A DNA stretch of 64,000 nucleotides, taken from contig JACKPZ010000004.1 in assembly GCA_024233135.1 (NCBI GenBank), positions 186,001 to 250,000 on the forward strand, written 5' to 3'. Shown here piece after piece: positions 16,332 to 26,143 of this stretch. A model generated the notes under the pieces. That model did not search any database, was not told the DNA's origin, and saw only the letters and a program-made list of their open reading frames with translations. This DNA is from Akkermansiaceae bacterium (GTDB taxonomy: Bacteria; Verrucomicrobiota; Verrucomicrobiia; Verrucomicrobiales; Akkermansiaceae). How positions within the stretch are numbered: position 1 is the first letter of the stretch; every line of letters starts with the position of its first letter. The translations under genes were made by a program, and so were the position numbers.

Positions 16332-17645
16332 ATGTCCGCCAAGCAACACACCCTCGCCGCGCCCGCCACCTTGGAAGGCACCTCGCTCCACACCGGGGAA
16401 AAAGTCACCCTCACCCTGCGCCCGGCGCCCGAGGGTCATGGCTTCAAGTTCCGCCGCATCGACCTGCCCGACCAGCCGTTCATCGCGGCGAGCGTGGACA
16501 AGGTGCAGACCGTCGAGCGGGCGACCACGCTGGCCGAGGGATCGGTGAAGGTGCACACCGTCGAGCACATCATCTCCGCCCTCACCGGCATGGGGGTGGA
16601 CAACGCGATCATCGAGATGGACGCCAACGAGCCGCCCATCGGCGACGGATCCTCCCGGCCCTTCGTCGAGCTCATCAAGCAGGCCGGCGTGGTCGAGCAG
16701 GGCGCCTACCGCCGTGTCTGGGAAATCCGCGAGCCGATCCATCAGGAGACGCGCGACGGCACCATCGTCACCATCGTCCCGAGCAAGACCTTCAAGGTTT
16801 CCGTCACCAACGTCGGCCCGGACGGGCGCTTCACGCAGTATTTCTCCTCGGAAGTCACCCCGGAGACCTACGAGAAGGAAATCGCCGCCGCGCGGACCTT
16901 CGTCTACTATGAGGACGTCAAGCCGCTGCTCGAGAAGGGCCTCATCAAGGGCGGCTCGCTCGAAAGCGCCGTGGTGATCCGTGGCAACGAGATCATGTCC
17001 AAGGAGCCGATGCGCTTCGACAACGAGTTCGCCCGCCACAAGGCGCTCGACATCATCGGCGACCTGATGCTCGCCGGCGTGCGCATCCTCGGCCACGTCA
17101 TCGCCGTGAAACCCGGCCACGGGCCGAACACCCAGATGGCCGCCAAGCTCAAGTCCGAATACCTCCGGATGCGCTCGATGGTCCCCGCCGACGTCGTCCT
17201 GCCTGATGGCGAGAGCGTGCTCGACATCAACGAGGTGCTCCGCATCCTGCCGCACCGCTATCCGTTCCTGATGGTGGACCGCATCGTCGACATGGTCGGC
17301 GACAACAAGTGCACCGCGGTCAAGAACGTCACCATCAACGAGCCGTTCTTCCCCGGCCACTTCCCCGGCCACCCGATCATGCCTGGCGTGCTCCAACTCG
17401 AGGCGATGGCCCAGGTTTCCTCCGTCCTGATGCTGCGCAAGCCTGAAAACACCGGGAAAATCGGCTATTTCATGAGTGCCGACAACGTCAAGTGGCGCCG
17501 CCCCGTGCTGCCCGGCGACACGCTCTTCATCGACACCGAGATCATCAAGATGCGCGGCTCGATCGGCCAGACGAGCGCCCGCTGCCTCGTCAACGGCGAG
17601 GTCGTTTCCGAAGCCGAGCTCAAGTTCGTGCTGATGGAGCGCTGA
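16332..17645 (+). CDS. lpxC/fabZ: Bifunctional UDP-3-O-acyl-GlcNAc deacetylase / 3-hydroxyacyl-ACP dehydratase
   Basis: The 437-residue cytoplasmic enzyme is a fusion of LpxC (about 1-300) and FabZ (about 305-437). LpxC removes acetate in the committed step of lipid A synthesis; its HTVEH motif (75-79) holds the zinc ligand, with further ligands in FARHKALDIIGD near 235-246. FabZ dehydrates 3-hydroxyacyl-ACP: LPHRYPFLMVDR near 309, catalytic His343 in FFPGHFPGH and Glu357 in LQLEAMAQ, 14 residues apart as in the single-domain enzyme. The fusion is known from Bacteroidetes and related lineages and would couple acyl-chain supply to lipid A. It shows that this is a lipopolysaccharide-making Gram-negative cell. 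It starts 66 bases after the giant gene on the same strand. Confidence 0.95.
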   Translation: MSAKQHTLAAPATLEGTSLHTGEKVTLTLRPAPEGHGFKFRRIDLPDQPFIAASVDKVQTVERATTLAEGSVKVHTVEHIISALTGMGVDNAIIEMDANEPPIGDGSSRPFVELIKQAGVVEQGAYRRVWEIREPIHQETRDGTIVTIVPSKTFKVSVTNVGPDGRFTQYFSSEVTPETYEKEIAAARTFVYYEDVKPLLEKGLIKGGSLESAVVIRGNEIMSKEPMRFDNEFARHKALDIIGDLMLAGVRILGHVIAVKPGHGPNTQMAAKLKSEYLRMRSMVPADVVLPDGESVLDINEVLRILPHRYPFLMVDRIVDMVGDNKCTAVKNVTINEPFFPGHFPGHPIMPGVLQLEAMAQVSSVLMLRKPENTGKIGYFMSADNVKWRRPVLPGDTLFIDTEIIKMRGSIGQTSARCLVNGEVVSEAELKFVLMER

Positions 17646-17659
17646 GGCCCGGAGGCCGC

Positions 17660-18721
17660 TCAGTCGATATCAGTGACGCCCGGCAGGATCTGGAGACCGT
17701 AGAGCTGCATGTTCAGCAACATGGTGGCGGTGTTCACCGTGTGTTTCCCGACGTCGGGGTGGTCGTGGATCGCGGGGTTCCTCGAATTGAAGAACGCGAC
17801 CTGATCCCGCAGGGGGTCGATCAACGTCCGCGAGATGTAACGGAACTGCGGCGACCGTTCCGAGCAGATGACCGCATACCTCGTGGACGGAGGAATCCTG
17901 CCTTTCCTGCTCCGGATCTCCCGGACGAGACGTTCGAAGACCTCTTCCTTGGTTTCCGGAAAAACGCCTCCGACGGTGAAATGGAAATCCTGGATGTTCT
18001 TCACGTAGTGCTCGTCCGCGACGATGGGATCCACCGCGACGAAACGGTGGCCGCCGGTCATCCCATGATAAAACGCCGCGGTCCCGCCTTTGGACGCGCC
18101 GTAGAGGACCATCGCGTCCGGATCGACCCGGAGTTGGATCCGCATCGAAACGATGAGTTTCTGGACGGCCGCCGCGTTTCCGGGACGGTGCGCCGTGTTC
18201 AGATAGAACGCTCCGAGCACGCCACCGAGATCGCCGATCCGCAGAACCGCGGTGTCCTGCGGGATGTATTTCTGGATGGATGGGAAGTTCTGGGTGAAAT
18301 AGCGGTGCAGGCTCGCGGAGTTCGGATTCTCGTGGATCGATGAGAACACGACGAGCAGGCGCGCCGGCTTCCGCCCGTCCGCGGGCGGCGTGACCGTGTA
18401 TACGAGTTCGTCTTTCGTCATGATGAAGTCCCCCGACTTCACCTTCAGCCAGAGCGTTTCGACCCGGTCGCTGCGGACGAAGCGGGTGCATCCCTCCATC
18501 GTGCAATACGCGTAGTAGCCGGACTTCGATAGCTCGACGAGACAACGCCGCGCATCCGCGTCCTTGCGGGCCATCAACACGAGGTTGGTGTCCTCCGGAG
18601 CTCCTTCGCCGTGGGAAACATGCACGAAACGGATGCCTCCGCCTTCCTTGTTTCCGGAAAGCAGGGTCTGCAACTCGGATGGAGCGACATCGTAACGTGT
18701 GATGACTACCGCGGCGGACAT
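17660..18721 (-). CDS. Alpha/beta-hydrolase-like protein, XcbB/CpsF-Asp2 type
   Basis: A 353-residue protein without signal peptide. The central part has a hydrolase layout: strand RLLVVFSSIHENPNS (121-135), DTAVLRIGDLGGVLGAFYLN (156-175), and a nucleophile elbow YGASKGGTAAF with Ser210. A His near the C-terminus (IHDHPDVGKHT) could complete a triad. The overall pattern resembles proteins annotated XcbB/CpsF in capsule loci and accessory-secretion Asp2, which modify surface glycans or glycoproteins. That assignment is from memory of motif order and is tentative. The ATG at 18721 is chosen because the open frame upstream is antisense to hrpA. It lies 52 bases downstream of hrpA on the same strand. 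Confidence 0.6.
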   Translation of the reverse strand: MSAAVVITRYDVAPSELQTLLSGNKEGGGIRFVHVSHGEGAPEDTNLVLMARKDADARRCLVELSKSGYYAYCTMEGCTRFVRSDRVETLWLKVKSGDFIMTKDELVYTVTPPADGRKPARLLVVFSSIHENPNSASLHRYFTQNFPSIQKYIPQDTAVLRIGDLGGVLGAFYLNTAHRPGNAAAVQKLIVSMRIQLRVDPDAMVLYGASKGGTAAFYHGMTGGHRFVAVDPIVADEHYVKNIQDFHFTVGGVFPETKEEVFERLVREIRSRKGRIPPSTRYAVICSERSPQFRYISRTLIDPLRDQVAFFNSRNPAIHDHPDVGKHTVNTATMLLNMQLYGLQILPGVTDID

Positions 18722-18773
18722 GCGCCGCGAGACTATGGAACCGGCCCTTCTTGCCAAGACCGCTTTCCGTGTT

Positions 18774-21700
18774 TCAGAGCCCGCCCAGCATCGCGGCGAT
18801 CCGTTTTTCCGACACCTTCGCCTGGGTCGGAACGTCCGGCGCGAAGAGGGAAACACGGTATTCCTCCAGCATCCAACCGGTCTCCCAGAGCTGCGGATTT
18901 CCGGGATCGGCCGTCCATTTCCGGAACCACGGCACCCACAGCTCGCGGAGGCGCTCCATTTTCTCGAGATCCTTGACGATCGGTAGCGAGGAAACGCGGC
19001 CGAGGCGCGAGCGAATGGCGGTGAGGCGGCGCGGGTAGTCGCGAAGACGCTGGAAACCGGCATGCCATGCGAAGCGCGGGCGGAAGAGCCACGCGAGCTG
19101 TTCCTCAAGGTCCTCGGCGATCTCACCGAGGTTTCGGTCGGCGCGGTTGGCGGCGATCGAGTCCCGGGTGGCGGGAAGCAGGTCGAGGATCTCATCGAGG
19201 CTCTTGCCGACGGCCGACGCGGCGGCATGCCAGTCTCCCCTCACCTTCGCGGCGAGTTGTTGGAAATCGGCGGGCGATTTCGGAAAGGTCCCACGCGCGA
19301 TACCTTCCGCGGCTAACAGAATCAGATCGTCCAAGCTTGTTCCGCCGGTGCCGAGCCGCGCCATCTCGACCTTGGCCATCATGCCGAGCGGATAACGTTT
19401 CTTGAGGTGGTTCACCGGATCCGGATGCGCCAGCATGAGCAAACGCGCGCCACCGGCACGATGCGCCTCGCGCGCCTCGGCCTCGTTGGTGAAGGCCTTG
19501 ACGCCGACGCTTTTCCCCTCGTCCACCAGCGCGGGAAACGCGGGACCGCCCGGGGTTTCCACGCGGTCGGGAAGCGCCTCGCCATCCCACGAGCTGATGC
19601 CGCTGCGTTCGACGTCGGCGTTCGCCGCCGCTTCGAAGCGCGCCTTCATGCGGTCGGCGAGCTGGAGTTTCAGCACGGCGATGTCATCGCCCATGGCGAG
19701 CTCCCCGCCCTCGTCATCGCAGACCCAGATCTTGGTGACGAGATGAGGCGGCAGCGCGGATGGGTTGAACTCGCCCACCGGCACGACGGCGCCGACGGTT
19801 TCCTTGATGTAATCCGCCAGCGCGTGCTCGATCGCACCCTCCTTCGGCGCGAGGGACCAGCGTTCCGCAAATCCATCGGCCAACGCGCCGATCGGCTGGC
19901 AGATGCGGCGGTAGTCCTTCGGCAGCGAGCGCAGCAGAAGCTCGGTCCGCTCGCGAAGGTCACCATCGACGCCCCATCCGGGCAGCCATGGCGGCAGGCC
20001 GGGCAGTTGGTCGACGTGCACGCCGAGCGTCACGCCGTCGTCGCGCTCGCCGGGCGCGGTGTGATAGTAGACGGCGTATTCGTTTCCGCCGTGGTGGAGT
20101 GTGTCGGGAAACCCGTCTAGACCGAGGGTTTCGAGATCCTCGTAGAGCACGTCGCCGAGCGTCGGCATCATCTCGTCCTCGTGCTGCGCCAGCCACTTGT
20201 GGAATGCGGCGGCGGTGTGGATCTCGCCTGGCACGCGTGTTTCGAGGAAACGCAGCACCGACTCGTCGCCCCACAGGCCGCCCGGACGGCGCAGCTTGTG
20301 TTCGATGGCCTCGACCTCCTCGCGCATCCCGTCGATGCGGTCGAGAAAGCGGCAGCGCTTGCGGATGCCACCGCCTAACAGCCCTTCGCGGAGAAACACG
20401 GAATGGGCGGCCTTCGCATCGACACGGCCGTAGTGCACACGGCGTCCGGCGACGACCGGCAGACCGCCGCAAGTGACCGTTTCCTTGCCATAGACCGCCC
20501 CCTGCGCGACATCCCAATGCGCCTCGCCGTAACGGCTGTGGCAAAGGTGGGGCGCGACCTGCTCGACCCATTCCGGATCGATGCGCGCGACGCGACGCGC
20601 CCACAGGCGGGACGTTTCGACGAGCTCCATCGCCATCACCCACTCCCAGCGCTTTGAGATTCCGAACAAGCCGGACGCGGGAAACACGGCGAAGAATCCG
20701 CCGGACGCGCTGCGGTAAGCCTTGTTCTCACGGTCCCACAGTCCGAACTGCCGCGGGGCGCCCGCGAGCAGGCTGCGGTGGATCTCGGTGTAGGGAAACT
20801 TGTCGCCCACGGTCCCCGGCACCTTGAGACGCCACTCGCGTTCGATGAGTTCGGTGAGTTCGTCGCAGACGTTCGCCCACTCGGTGACGCGGCGGAAATT
20901 CAGGTAGCCAGACTTGCACGTTTTGCGGAGCGCGTTGCGCTGCCAGCGGCCGCGGCCGTCGCGGTGTTTCGTCACGTCCCGCCACAGGCGCAGGATCCCT
21001 ATGAAGTCGCTCTCGCTGTCTTTCCAGCGGGCGTGGGCTTCATCGGCCTCGCGGGTTTTCTCGGCCGGGCGCTCGCGAGGGTCGTTGCTCTCGAGTGCGG
21101 CGATGATCGGCAGCAACTCGGCCAGGCAGTTCTCTCGACGTGCCTCGATGAGCATGCGGCCGAGCCGCGGGTCCACCGGCAGGCGCGCCATCCGGCGGCC
21201 GTATTCGGTTAGTTTCTTGTCGCGATCGAGCGCGCCGACCTCGCGCAAAGTCCGGTATCCTTCGGACACCGCCTTGGGCGCGGGTGGATCGAGGAAAGGA
21301 AACTCGTCGATCTCCGGGAGGCCCAGCGATTTCATCCGCAGGATCACGCCGGCGAGCGAACTGCGGCGGATTTCCGGATCGGTGAACTCCGGGCGTTCCG
21401 TTAGTTCCTCCTCTTCGTAGAGACGGACGCAAACGCCGTCGCGCACGCGGCCGCAGCGCCCTTTGCGCTGGCGGGCGCTCGCCTGGCTCACCGGCTCGAT
21501 CTGCAGCCGCTGCACCCCACGGCCCGGACTCCAGCGCGAGACACGCGCGACTCCGGAGTCGATCACGCAGGCGATGCGCGGGATCGTTAGGGATGTCTCC
21601 GCGACGTTGGTGGCGAGGATGAGCCGGCGCTTGTTTCCCGGGTGAAACACCCGCTGCTGGTCTCCCAGCCCGAGCCTCGCGAAGAGCGGAAGCACTTCCG

Positions 21701-22463
21701 TCCCGGGGTATCGCCGGCCGTCCAGCGCGTCGGCACACTCGCGGATCTCACGCTCGCCGGGCAGGAAAACCAGCACGTCGCCTCGGGGCTCGACGTTTCC
21801 GAGCCAATCTACCGCCCGCGCGACCTGCTGCGGCAGTTCCTCGTCATCCTGCGGTGGCAGGAAGAACTCCGTCACCGGAAACATCCGGCCGGGTGCCTCG
21901 ATCACCGGAGCGGGGTTCTCCCCGGACCCGAAGAACGCGGCGAAGGATCCCGCGTCCAGCGTGGCGGAGGAAATGACGATCTTCAGATCCGGCCGGCGGT
22001 CCAGCAGGTTGCGGAGATAGCCTAACAGGAAGTCGATGTTGAGCGAACGCTCGTGCGCCTCGTCGATGATCAGCGCGCGATACTGGCGGAGGTCCGGATC
22101 CCCCTGGGTCTCGGCCAACAGGATGCCGTCGGTCATGAACTTGATGACGGTTTCCTGCGAGAGTTTCTCGTCGAAGCGCACCTGATAGCCGACGAAGCCG
22201 CCGAGCGGGCAGCGAAGTTCCTCGGCCACCCGTTCGGCCACGCTGGTGGCGGCGATGCGCCGCGGCTGGGTGCAACCGATCCGGCCGGAATCGCCGCCGA
22301 GCGCTTCGGCGACCATTTTCGGAAGCTGCGTCGTCTTTCCGGAGCCGGTGTCGCTGACCACGACGACCACCGGATGGTCACGCACGGCCGCGAGGATTTC
22401 CTCCCGGTGTTCGACCACCGGAAGTTCCCCCGGGTAGTTCCAAGACACCGGATCTCGCGACAT
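18774..22463 (-). CDS. hrpA: ATP-dependent RNA helicase HrpA (DEAH box)
   Basis: The 1229-residue cytoplasmic helicase has Walker A DTGSGKTTQLPK (38-49), the TQPRRIAA motif near 65, DEAH at 134-137, SAT at 166-168, and the C-terminal helicase motifs ATNVAETSLTIP near 285 and QRKGRCGR near 335. A long C-terminal extension matches the DUF3418 part of HrpA. In E. coli HrpA processes mRNA and resolves stalled ribosomes. Length is close to the usual 1300. The start is the ATG at 22463; a GTG immediately before it at 22466 is less likely. It is 63 bases downstream of glgA on the same strand. Confidence 0.92.
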   Translation of the reverse strand: MSRDPVSWNYPGELPVVEHREEILAAVRDHPVVVVVSDTGSGKTTQLPKMVAEALGGDSGRIGCTQPRRIAATSVAERVAEELRCPLGGFVGYQVRFDEKLSQETVIKFMTDGILLAETQGDPDLRQYRALIIDEAHERSLNIDFLLGYLRNLLDRRPDLKIVISSATLDAGSFAAFFGSGENPAPVIEAPGRMFPVTEFFLPPQDDEELPQQVARAVDWLGNVEPRGDVLVFLPGEREIRECADALDGRRYPGTEVLPLFARLGLGDQQRVFHPGNKRRLILATNVAETSLTIPRIACVIDSGVARVSRWSPGRGVQRLQIEPVSQASARQRKGRCGRVRDGVCVRLYEEEELTERPEFTDPEIRRSSLAGVILRMKSLGLPEIDEFPFLDPPAPKAVSEGYRTLREVGALDRDKKLTEYGRRMARLPVDPRLGRMLIEARRENCLAELLPIIAALESNDPRERPAEKTREADEAHARWKDSESDFIGILRLWRDVTKHRDGRGRWQRNALRKTCKSGYLNFRRVTEWANVCDELTELIEREWRLKVPGTVGDKFPYTEIHRSLLAGAPRQFGLWDRENKAYRSASGGFFAVFPASGLFGISKRWEWVMAMELVETSRLWARRVARIDPEWVEQVAPHLCHSRYGEAHWDVAQGAVYGKETVTCGGLPVVAGRRVHYGRVDAKAAHSVFLREGLLGGGIRKRCRFLDRIDGMREEVEAIEHKLRRPGGLWGDESVLRFLETRVPGEIHTAAAFHKWLAQHEDEMMPTLGDVLYEDLETLGLDGFPDTLHHGGNEYAVYYHTAPGERDDGVTLGVHVDQLPGLPPWLPGWGVDGDLRERTELLLRSLPKDYRRICQPIGALADGFAERWSLAPKEGAIEHALADYIKETVGAVVPVGEFNPSALPPHLVTKIWVCDDEGGELAMGDDIAVLKLQLADRMKARFEAAANADVERSGISSWDGEALPDRVETPGGPAFPALVDEGKSVGVKAFTNEAEAREAHRAGGARLLMLAHPDPVNHLKKRYPLGMMAKVEMARLGTGGTSLDDLILLAAEGIARGTFPKSPADFQQLAAKVRGDWHAAASAVGKSLDEILDLLPATRDSIAANRADRNLGEIAEDLEEQLAWLFRPRFAWHAGFQRLRDYPRRLTAIRSRLGRVSSLPIVKDLEKMERLRELWVPWFRKWTADPGNPQLWETGWMLEEYRVSLFAPDVPTQAKVSEKRIAAMLGGL

Positions 22464-22526
22464 CACGCCGTGTCGGTAACCGCAGGAACCGCGGCCCTCA
22501 AGCCCGGATGCCTTGGAAAGCGCGCA

Positions 22527-24107
22527 TCAACCGACCACGCCGCCTTCGGCCTGCTGTCCGGCGATCGTCTTGATGTATTCGCCGGACACCGTCTCGACCA
22601 GCGGACGCTCCAGCATTTCCTCATACATCTCGATGTAGCGGCGGGCCACCTCCTTGTGGCTGAACTCGGTCTTGCTCTGGTCCATGATCCGCCGGATCTC
22701 GCGCTCGCGCACCTCCGGTGGCAACGCGTGGAAGTCCATCGCACGGTCGATCGCCCAGCGCAGGCCATCGGGACCATAGTAGTCGAAGCAGAACCCATTG
22801 CCCTCGGAACGGCCGACGTCGAGCTGCCGCACCGTGTCGTAGAGACCGCCGGTCGAGTGCACCACCGGCAGCGAGCCGTACATCGGCGCGGTCATCTGCG
22901 GCAGGCCGCAGGGTTCGAACAACGAGGGCATCAGCATGAAATCCGAGGCCGCGTAGCCGAGGCGCGAGAGGTTTTCGTCGAAATCCACCACCGCCACGCG
23001 GTCGCGAAGATTGAAGGCGGTGACGATCTTGTCGAACCACTGCTGGTGCGGGCCGTTGGCGATGATCGCGATCTGGAGGTCGCGGTCCCAGTAGTCGGAC
23101 ACCACCTGATAGAGGATGTCGGTGAGGAGCTGCGGTCCCTTCTGGACGGGATCCAGACGTGAGGGCCAGAAGAACAGGGCGGCATCCGGGTTTTCGTTGA
23201 GCATCAACTCGCGCTGGAGGGCGAGCTTGTTGGCCACCTTCGCCTCCATCGCGTCCTCGCTGGTGAAGTTGCGGACCAGCGCGCCGTCGATGGCCGGGTC
23301 GTTCGAGGGATCCGGAGCGTTGAGGATGCCCGCCGAGCAACCGGCGTGGTATTTGTTCCGGAGCTCGGCGCGGACCGAGTCGGGCACCGCGCTGTGCCAA
23401 CCCTCGACCACCTCCCACAGGAAGCGCGGGCTGACGGTGTTGATGTAGTGGGCGGCGAAGATCCCGGAGGTGAGCAGGTCGACGGCGAAGTTCGCGCGCG
23501 CCTGATAGTAGTTGTCCGGGCAACCGCAGAAATACAGGTTCATCCAGAACTCCGCGGCGTCGATGCCCGACTCCTCGACCTGCGCCAGCGACACCTGGCG
23601 GGTGTGGATGTTGTGCACCGTGAACAGGCTCTTGATCCCGCGGCGGCGCGCCATCGCCGGGATCAGCGCGGTCATCCAGTCGTTGCAATGGATCAGGTCC
23701 GGACGGACGTGCGGGATGATGTGGTTGATCACCTCACGTTGGAAGACGAGCGCGATGCGCATCGCCTCCTCGTTGTGGTTCGAGTAAACTTGGTCCCGGT
23801 AGTAGAAAATCCGGTCCTCCGCGAGGTGGATGTGGGTGTCCGGCAGAATCTCGTGGTATTTCCGCAGCTCCTTCTCGTGGAGGTTGAACACGTCACCCTG
23901 GAACATCCGCCGGTAGTTCGGCAGCGCCACATGCACGTCCGCCCCGAGTTCGAACAGCGCCGAGACCAGCGAGGCGGAAACGTCCGCCATCCCGCCCGCC
24001 TTCGCGGTCATCCTCTGCGCCATGTTGCCCATGCCCGCGGGCAGGTAGGTGATCTCGGGCGTGACGATGAGGATGCGGGGTTTCGCGGTCTTGGCTCTTG
24101 CTGACAT
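22527..24107 (-). CDS. glgA: Glycogen synthase (GT5)
   Basis: The 526-residue glycosyltransferase adds glucose from ADP-glucose to alpha-1,4-glucan. The N-terminal ADP-glucose motif is KAGGMADV (36-43). The C-terminal Rossmann half has FFWPSRLDPVQKGPQLL and the loop MPSLFEPCGLPQMT, whose EPCG Glu is the conserved GT5 catalytic residue. Sequence IHCNDWMTALIP matches the family region that binds the acceptor. An insertion (NMAQRMTAKAG) separates the N-terminal strand from KAGG and makes it slightly longer than E. coli GlgA. It suggests that the cell stores glycogen. It is preceded by the Nudix-like gene on the same strand, 116 bases upstream. Confidence 0.93.
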   Translation of the reverse strand: MSARAKTAKPRILIVTPEITYLPAGMGNMAQRMTAKAGGMADVSASLVSALFELGADVHVALPNYRRMFQGDVFNLHEKELRKYHEILPDTHIHLAEDRIFYYRDQVYSNHNEEAMRIALVFQREVINHIIPHVRPDLIHCNDWMTALIPAMARRRGIKSLFTVHNIHTRQVSLAQVEESGIDAAEFWMNLYFCGCPDNYYQARANFAVDLLTSGIFAAHYINTVSPRFLWEVVEGWHSAVPDSVRAELRNKYHAGCSAGILNAPDPSNDPAIDGALVRNFTSEDAMEAKVANKLALQRELMLNENPDAALFFWPSRLDPVQKGPQLLTDILYQVVSDYWDRDLQIAIIANGPHQQWFDKIVTAFNLRDRVAVVDFDENLSRLGYAASDFMLMPSLFEPCGLPQMTAPMYGSLPVVHSTGGLYDTVRQLDVGRSEGNGFCFDYYGPDGLRWAIDRAMDFHALPPEVREREIRRIMDQSKTEFSHKEVARRYIEMYEEMLERPLVETVSGEYIKTIAGQQAEGGVVG

Positions 24108-24223
24108 GACGGAGGTGGGAAAACGATGGGATCCATCCGTAGGGCAAGCCGGTGTGGGTGTCCCGCCTTGCCACGACTAGGAGCGCATTTTGCGTGCCTG
24201 ATTCGCCATTTTCCACTCCAATC

Positions 24224-24874
24224 TCAGATTTCTTGGCGCGCGGCGGCCACCTCCGCCGCCTCGTCCGCCAGATGGCGGATGCAGAACTGCGACCAGGTCT
24301 CGAGCCGGTCGAACATCGGCCCCGATAGATCCGCGAGCGTGCTGAACGCCACGTCCGCCAGCGCCTCCTCCCGCGAGCTCACCTCGTCGTTGGAAAGCTC
24401 GACGAGATGGACGACCCCGAGATGCACCTGGCCGACGGGATTCGAATCGTCGTTGAGGAGGGCGATGATCCGGTGAGGGTGCCCACCTTTCAGCTCAAGC
24501 TCCTCGTCGATCTCCCGGCTGACGGCGGCATGATAGGCGGCGGCTCCGGTTTTGCCGTCCTCCATGTCGACCGGATTCACGTGACCACCGACGCCCACCG
24601 AGAGCTTGGCGTGGAGCCGACTCTCGCCACCGGATTTGCCGCGCGTGTAGTGCAGAATGCGGTCGCCACAGCGAAACACACAGTACGGGATGAGTTGCTT
24701 GTGCGACGGATCGTCCTCCGCGGCCGCACGATCGAGGAAAAAATGGCTGTCGGCATCCAGCAGTCGAGCCAAGGCGGCATCGAGCCCTTCCGTGCGGATC
24801 CCTTGGAACGCTCCGATCTCCTCCAACAGCGCACGGGGCACCACCAACACCTGCTCACCAGCGTATTTCGACAT
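24224..24874 (-). CDS. Nudix-like phosphohydrolase domain protein
   Basis: The 216-residue cytoplasmic protein contains a Nudix-type box at about 97-126: GGHVNPVDMEDG, then SREIDEELEL. The REIDEEL Glu residues correspond to the metal-binding REUxEE core. The box is longer and looser than in typical MutT proteins (DMEDG insert), so activity on nucleoside-diphosphate-linked compounds is plausible but not certain. The N-terminus (VLVVPRALLEEIGAFQG) and C-terminus (long helix) are typical of a group of uncharacterised Nudix-like proteins. It heads the run Nudix, glgA, hrpA on the minus strand. Confidence 0.75.
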   Translation of the reverse strand: MSKYAGEQVLVVPRALLEEIGAFQGIRTEGLDAALARLLDADSHFFLDRAAAEDDPSHKQLIPYCVFRCGDRILHYTRGKSGGESRLHAKLSVGVGGHVNPVDMEDGKTGAAAYHAAVSREIDEELELKGGHPHRIIALLNDDSNPVGQVHLGVVHLVELSNDEVSSREEALADVAFSTLADLSGPMFDRLETWSQFCIRHLADEAAEVAAARQEI

Positions 24875-24951
24875 GCGGGGAGGATAGCGTCGGCGACCGG
24901 TCCGCCAAGCCCCATCCAGCGCGGTTCGTTTTGTTCAAAAAGCTGAACTAT

Positions 24952-24965
24952 ACGTGATCACGTGA
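24952..24965. promoter_or_regulatory. Palindromic operator-like site
   Basis: ACGTGATCACGT is a perfect 12-bp palindrome (24952-24963), overlapping a second palindrome TCACGTGA (24958-24965). It lies in the intergenic region between the divergent Nudix-like gene and the PEP-CTERM gene (start 25077), a normal place for a dimeric regulator. No regulator can be named. Confidence 0.4.
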
Positions 24966-25076
24966 TGTTTACCGGCCGAAAATGTGACACTCTAGGTCTC
25001 GTCAGCCACCCCCGGCCACGACATCCCCCGCTCCCCCAAGCAAACCCCCACCGGGCACCCCCGCCCTCCCCCCGCC

Positions 25077-25904
25077 ATGAACCGTTCGTTCCGTACCATC
25101 GCGTATCTCGCCCTCATCGGCGCGGTCGCCGCGGCGACTTCGGAAGCCCAACAGCTTCCCAATCCGGTCGAGGTGTCGCTCAAGGGGGCATTCGTCAATG
25201 GCGTGGCGGAATCGAGCAACAGCATCCTGATTTCGGACAACGACCTGACCAACGGTTATGTCGCGGGTTTCGACCTCCACGACGCGCCGGTCACATTGGC
25301 GACCGCCGGCCCGGAGGGTTCCGCCGCATTCCAGTGGGGCGAGGCGGCGACCTCTTCGGCCTATCCGCATGCCAGCGCCCTGTGGTTCGAACCGGCGGCG
25401 ATCGGTCCGATGAATCCGGAGCAATACTTCGAAGTCGGCTTTCTCTACTACCGCAACGGCACGATCTCCGGAAACCCGAAATCGAACGTCTCGACCGGCG
25501 CCTCGTCCGTGGACCTCCAGCTTGAGATGACCTTCACCGCCCCCGCGGGCGTGGACCCGATGAACCTCACGTTCCAGAGCAGCCTCATCAACACCGTCAA
25601 CAACAGCGACCCCTACGCCAGCGCCGACATCGTGACCCTCGACGACGCGTTCGCTCCGATCGAGTTCACCGACGCCTACGGCAACCTGTATTTCTTCGAG
25701 CTGAGCTTCCAGGTCGATGAGGACACCATGGACGGCACGCTCTCGACGCAGGACCAGTTCCGCGTCTTCGAGGGCGGCCAAGGCGGCGCCGTGCTCCTCG
25801 GCCGCTTCACCACCAACCCCTTCGGCCTCACCGGTGTGCCGGAACCCTCGACGTTCCTCCTCACCTTCGGCGGCGCGCTCCTCGCCCTGCGCCGCCGCCG
25901 TTGA
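25077..25904 (+). CDS. PEP-CTERM exported protein, choice-of-anchor K type
   Basis: A 275-residue exported protein with an N-terminal signal peptide (MNRSFRTIAYLALIGAVAAA, cleavage near SEA-QQ). The C-terminus VPEPSTFLLTFGGALLALRR is a PEP-CTERM tag: VPEP motif, hydrophobic helix, Arg cluster. Exosortase recognises such tags and sorts the protein to the cell surface. The middle has a beta-sandwich with AAFQWGEAATSSAYPHASAL and YFEVGFLYYRNGTISGNPKS, the pattern of choice-of-anchor K domains. No exosortase gene is in this window. Function unknown; the class is usually linked to exopolysaccharide. Confidence 0.85.
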   Translation: MNRSFRTIAYLALIGAVAAATSEAQQLPNPVEVSLKGAFVNGVAESSNSILISDNDLTNGYVAGFDLHDAPVTLATAGPEGSAAFQWGEAATSSAYPHASALWFEPAAIGPMNPEQYFEVGFLYYRNGTISGNPKSNVSTGASSVDLQLEMTFTAPAGVDPMNLTFQSSLINTVNNSDPYASADIVTLDDAFAPIEFTDAYGNLYFFELSFQVDEDTMDGTLSTQDQFRVFEGGQGGAVLLGRFTTNPFGLTGVPEPSTFLLTFGGALLALRRRR

Positions 25905-25981
25905 AAAAACCCCGCGGATTTCCGAAAAATCCTCTTGCCCGCCCGGAAGTCCGCCGATACACCTCCGCCCCACCCGCGAAA

Positions 25982-26057
25982 GGGGCGTTAGCTCAGTTGG
26001 TAGAGCACTTGCATGGCATGCAAGGGGTCAGCGGTTCGAATCCGCTACGCTCCACCA
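25982..26057 (+). tRNA. tRNA-Ala (anticodon GGC), CCA encoded
   Basis: The acceptor stem GGGGCGT pairs with ACGCTCC (one G-U). The D arm GCTCAGTTGGTAGAGC, the anticodon stem CTTGC/GCAAG around loop ATGGCAT (anticodon GGC), and the T arm AGCGG-TTCGAAT-CCGCT are all standard. The 3' ACCA is encoded. The following 1.3 kb holds IS debris. Confidence 0.97.
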
Positions 26058-26143
26058 TTCAGGAAATGAATGGTTTATGTTTTTCGAGCGCGGCCACTGT
26101 GCCCTAAACCGCGCCCCATCGGTTTCAGCCCTGCCTGCGAGCT

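Noticed and set aside
15174..17396. 740-codon minus-strand open frame across the end of the giant gene and lpxC/fabZ
   Set aside because: It is antisense to two well-supported genes, and its His/Arg/Val-rich product has no recognisable domain.
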